A DNA stretch of 64,000 nucleotides from Bacillus cereus (GTDB lineage Bacteria > Bacillota > Bacilli > Bacillales > Bacillaceae_G), in contig NZ_NUOT01000052.1 in NCBI RefSeq assembly GCF_002584535.1, positions 19,840 to 83,839 on the forward strand. Reading direction: 5' to 3'. The notes under the pieces are model-generated. The model was given only the letters and a program-made list of their open reading frames with translations, was not told where the DNA came from and did not search any database. The translations under genes were made by a program, and so were the position numbers. Positions 61,946 through 64,000 of this stretch are shown here, piece after piece. The stretch's first letter is position 1. Every line of letters begins with the position of its first letter.

Positions 61946-63361
61946 CTATAATTTAATTGAAGAATTATGAGTTATCAACATCTCCATTAACACATCTCTT
62001 AATAACTCTGGCATATAATATTGCTTTTCAGAAAGTGTGGATAGTTCTGGGTATAAGTACCCAAATGTAAACATGTCAATCGTTCCGACAGTGTATATAC
62101 GCTCTAGCTCTAAAGATTCTCCATTGATTAATACATCTTCGAGTAAAATTTTATTTCCAGGAATTTTATCTGGGATAACTTCGAGGCCATCATAAATCAT
62201 TTTTCCCATCACTTTTCCGCGAAAGCCCAGACCTTTCACTTCAAGCTGTTCCATATTTGGACGACGTGCTTTTAAAATAACTTCTCTTAATACTTTACCA
62301 GACACTTGCAATGCACATGGATTAATAGGATGTGGACAAATGCGGTGGATATCCCCTCGCGTTACAATCCCTTCTTTTAACCCTTCTAATAATACACCCG
62401 CATTCACCATACCAACTTCAGCATTACACCACTCTTTTAATGCGCTTGCCAGCATACTAGCAAATGGTGTTTCCTTAAACCAATCAATTGGTAATGGCTC
62501 CTTCAATTCAATTACAGGCTCTGCCATTATGCTTTTACTTTCTTCTTGTAACATCTCAATTGTGGATAACGGTTTGCTATAAGCACTTAAACGCTCTGTT
62601 TTAATCGCTCTACCATCCTTTTTCAACACCTGCCCGGTTTCCTTATCCACAGTAAGCTGCACATGGCCGACGTAACGTCCCCACTTTTCACAACAACAAA
62701 GCAAAGTTCCATTCACGAGAACACTACGCTCAAATAGGTGATGTGTATGCGCTCCTAAAATTACATCGATATCATAATTCTTCGCCATATACTCATCGGC
62801 ACTTTTCCCAAGATGCGAAAGTACAACTGTAATATGCGCTTTATCTTTTACTTCTGCCAAAATGGATTCTAAATGTATCATCGGATCTTCAATATGCCAA
62901 CCTAGCATTTCATAAAAATCAGGATAAGCTACCGTTAAACCGATAAAAGCTACCATAATTCCTTCTGTAGTTGTATGGAGAGTATACGGTTTCGCCCAAT
63001 CAGGACGCGTTCCATCTCTTTCAAATAAATTAGCTACAAGCACCTCAAAATTCGCTTCACCATATAAATGTTCAAGATGGTCTTTCGCTAATGTAATTCC
63101 TTCATTATTTCCTATCGTTACATAATCATATAACGCCTCGTTTAACAATTTCGTATTGCCTTGTCCATTCGTTGCTTCCGTTATGCGATGAAAACGATCC
63201 ACATGATCGCCAATATCTAATGTAAAAACAGACTCTCCTGCTTTCTGTCTACGCTTTTTCTCTTCTTGTACAAACCGAGAAATCCGCGGCCAGTTTTCAA
63301 AATGACTATGTATATCATTTGTATGATAAAGGTGAATGATTGTTTCTTTATTGATATCCAG
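61946..63361 (-). CDS. yunD: YunD metallophosphatase/5'-nucleotidase family, CTG start
   Basis: A 471-residue protein of the 5'-nucleotidase family. The metallophosphatase domain begins IIHLYHTNDIHSHFENW near residues 7-23, continues with LDIGDHVDRF and VTIGNNEGI, and includes VLSHLGKSAD and ILGAHTHHLFE; the C-terminal nucleotide-binding domain follows. There is no signal peptide. The metal-binding N-terminus is only included if translation starts at CTG 63361: AGGAGG lies exactly 8 bases upstream and no ATG, GTG or TTG precedes the essential DIH motif. A start at GTG 63202 would delete two metal motifs. Confidence 0.88.
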   Translation of the reverse strand: MDINKETIIHLYHTNDIHSHFENWPRISRFVQEEKKRRQKAGESVFTLDIGDHVDRFHRITEATNGQGNTKLLNEALYDYVTIGNNEGITLAKDHLEHLYGEANFEVLVANLFERDGTRPDWAKPYTLHTTTEGIMVAFIGLTVAYPDFYEMLGWHIEDPMIHLESILAEVKDKAHITVVLSHLGKSADEYMAKNYDIDVILGAHTHHLFERSVLVNGTLLCCCEKWGRYVGHVQLTVDKETGQVLKKDGRAIKTERLSAYSKPLSTIEMLQEESKSIMAEPVIELKEPLPIDWFKETPFASMLASALKEWCNAEVGMVNAGVLLEGLKEGIVTRGDIHRICPHPINPCALQVSGKVLREVILKARRPNMEQLEVKGLGFRGKVMGKMIYDGLEVIPDKIPGNKILLEDVLINGESLELERIYTVGTIDMFTFGYLYPELSTLSEKQYYMPELLRDVLMEMLITHNSSIKL

Positions 63362-63601
63362 AGAAAAAACCTCCTCTCAGTTCCTTACTGCCTTTTACGC
63401 TATGCGCTTGCGATAATCCTGTAAATACTTTTCGCCTTTTCTTGCTATTTTACATTGTACTCTCATTAAAGGAAAAAGCAAAAGATTCTCCTCGGTCTCA
63501 TATACAACATAATTATCATAAAAGGATAATAACTATCCATATTGATTTAACGCTACTAATTGTTGTTTATCGTCAATCGATCGATATATTTGCAATCAAG
63601 T

Positions 63602-63628
63602 AAAAAGCGCCCTGTAAACAGGACGCTT
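63602..63628 (-). terminator. Terminator of the cytolysin gene
   Basis: 10-bp stem with one mismatch (63605-63614 with 63619-63628) and T-run on the minus strand. The rest of the 285-base gap up to yunD shows no gene. Confidence 0.8.
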
Positions 63629-63646
63629 CGGACGTATATGTTATCT

Positions 63647-64000
63647 TTAATTATGACTAATATTAGCGGTTGGGTATAATGTCGTTCCTCCAATTGAAAC
63701 TTTTATTTCATTTGTTAATGGAACATTTTGTTCATTAATAATTGTTCTCCACCATTCCCATGCAAGACCTGTACATTCTCTCGCTACGACTTTTACATTT
63801 TTTGAATTCGGCGGAAGTGGTATGACTGTAGAGTAATGAGCCGTTTTGTCTCTGCCGTTTCCTTCCCAAGTCTTATGTATTAGTACTTCTTTTCCATTTT
63901 GATCATATGAGAATTCATCCCAAGATACGTCAAATTGAGCAACATATGCCCCATAATGATCAAGCGTCATTTTAGCACTGGAATATTCTGTAGTTGTAGT
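63647..64000 (-). CDS. alo: Cholesterol-dependent cytolysin (cereolysin O/anthrolysin O), C-terminal part
   Basis: The last 118 codons of a thiol-activated pore-forming toxin; the gene runs off the window. The fragment is domain 4, the membrane-binding beta-sandwich. The undecapeptide ECTGLAWEWWR (63778-63746) is the exact conserved form, and the Thr-Leu cholesterol pair is seen in GGTTLYPT near the end. The ending NISHN is that of the B. cereus-group proteins. The toxin is secreted and oligomerises on cholesterol-containing membranes. Whether the upstream part is intact cannot be judged. A terminator follows directly. Confidence 0.95.
   Translation of the reverse strand, partial: TTTTEYSSAKMTLDHYGAYVAQFDVSWDEFSYDQNGKEVLIHKTWEGNGRDKTAHYSTVIPLPPNSKNVKVVARECTGLAWEWWRTIINEQNVPLTNEIKVSIGGTTLYPTANISHN

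Noticed and set aside
1-64000. CRISPR arrays, rRNA or tRNA genes, complete insertion sequences, prophage
   Set aside because: No regularly spaced repeats, no cloverleaf or rRNA sequence, no transposase or phage structural gene was seen on either strand.

Overview
The window is a low-GC, gene-dense Firmicutes chromosome segment from the Bacillus cereus group. Two things place it. Its second half follows the Bacillus subtilis yui-yum-yut-yun gene order almost gene for gene (pepA, yuiC, yuiB, yumB, yumC, dapF, yutM, yuzB, yutJ, yuzD, yutI, yutH, yutG, yutF, yutE, glpX, yutD, yutC, lipA, lytH, yunB, yunC, yunD). Its right edge holds the C-terminal half of a cereolysin O/anthrolysin O type cytolysin with the exact undecapeptide. 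The segment is core chromosome with small accessory insertions and several decaying genes.

Region 1 (1-16.5 kb) is mostly cell-surface glycobiology. After bioY, which carries a BirA-type operator over its ribosome binding site, there is a polysaccharide cluster: a MurJ/MviN-like flippase, a GT4 glycosyltransferase and an O-antigen-ligase-like polymerase. On the opposite strand lie two apparent three-component glycosylation systems. One is CsbB-like GT2, GtrA and YfhO. The other is GT2, DUF2304, a DUF2142 GT-C-like protein and two overlapping SMR/EamA half-transporters. galU and pgcA, which make UDP-glucose, lie beside them.

Region 2 (16.7-41 kb) holds cdaS, a PIG-V-like mannosyltransferase, the yui-yum-yut housekeeping genes (aminopeptidase, two type-2 NADH dehydrogenases, ferredoxin-NADP reductase, Fe-S carriers, DapF), an MFS pump, a FetAB-like ABC pair, a DUF4111 nucleotidyltransferase and spore-coat yutH. 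Four gene remnants are visible here: a membrane protein with in-frame stops, a GyrI-like domain, a scrap of a NupC/YutK nucleoside transporter, and a small membrane protein with two nonsense codons. A short fbpB-type gene is easy to miss.

Region 3 (42-48.6 kb) is a compact Ter stress operon: TerD/TerA, HpcH-like lyase, PRTase-TRSP, StiP-PELOTA, HAD phosphatase and TerF-like VWA protein. Five of its genes abut or overlap, and the set matches the proposed nucleoside-like-metabolite branch of Ter systems.

Region 4 (48.6-64 kb) continues the yut-yun order with a SufR-like regulator, glpX, lipA, lytH and yunBCD (yunD appears to start at CTG), plus a MerR/TipAS regulator, a YhfC protease-like membrane protein and a GNAT/YoaP protein. 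The most unusual element is at 52.8-53.1 kb: a promoter, a 7-codon leader ORF overlapping a 36-codon ORF, an almost fully paired long RNA hairpin and an intrinsic terminator, all just ahead of a zinc-ribbon plus S4-domain gene. It looks like a translation-sensing attenuator in front of a probable ribosome- or RNA-binding protein.
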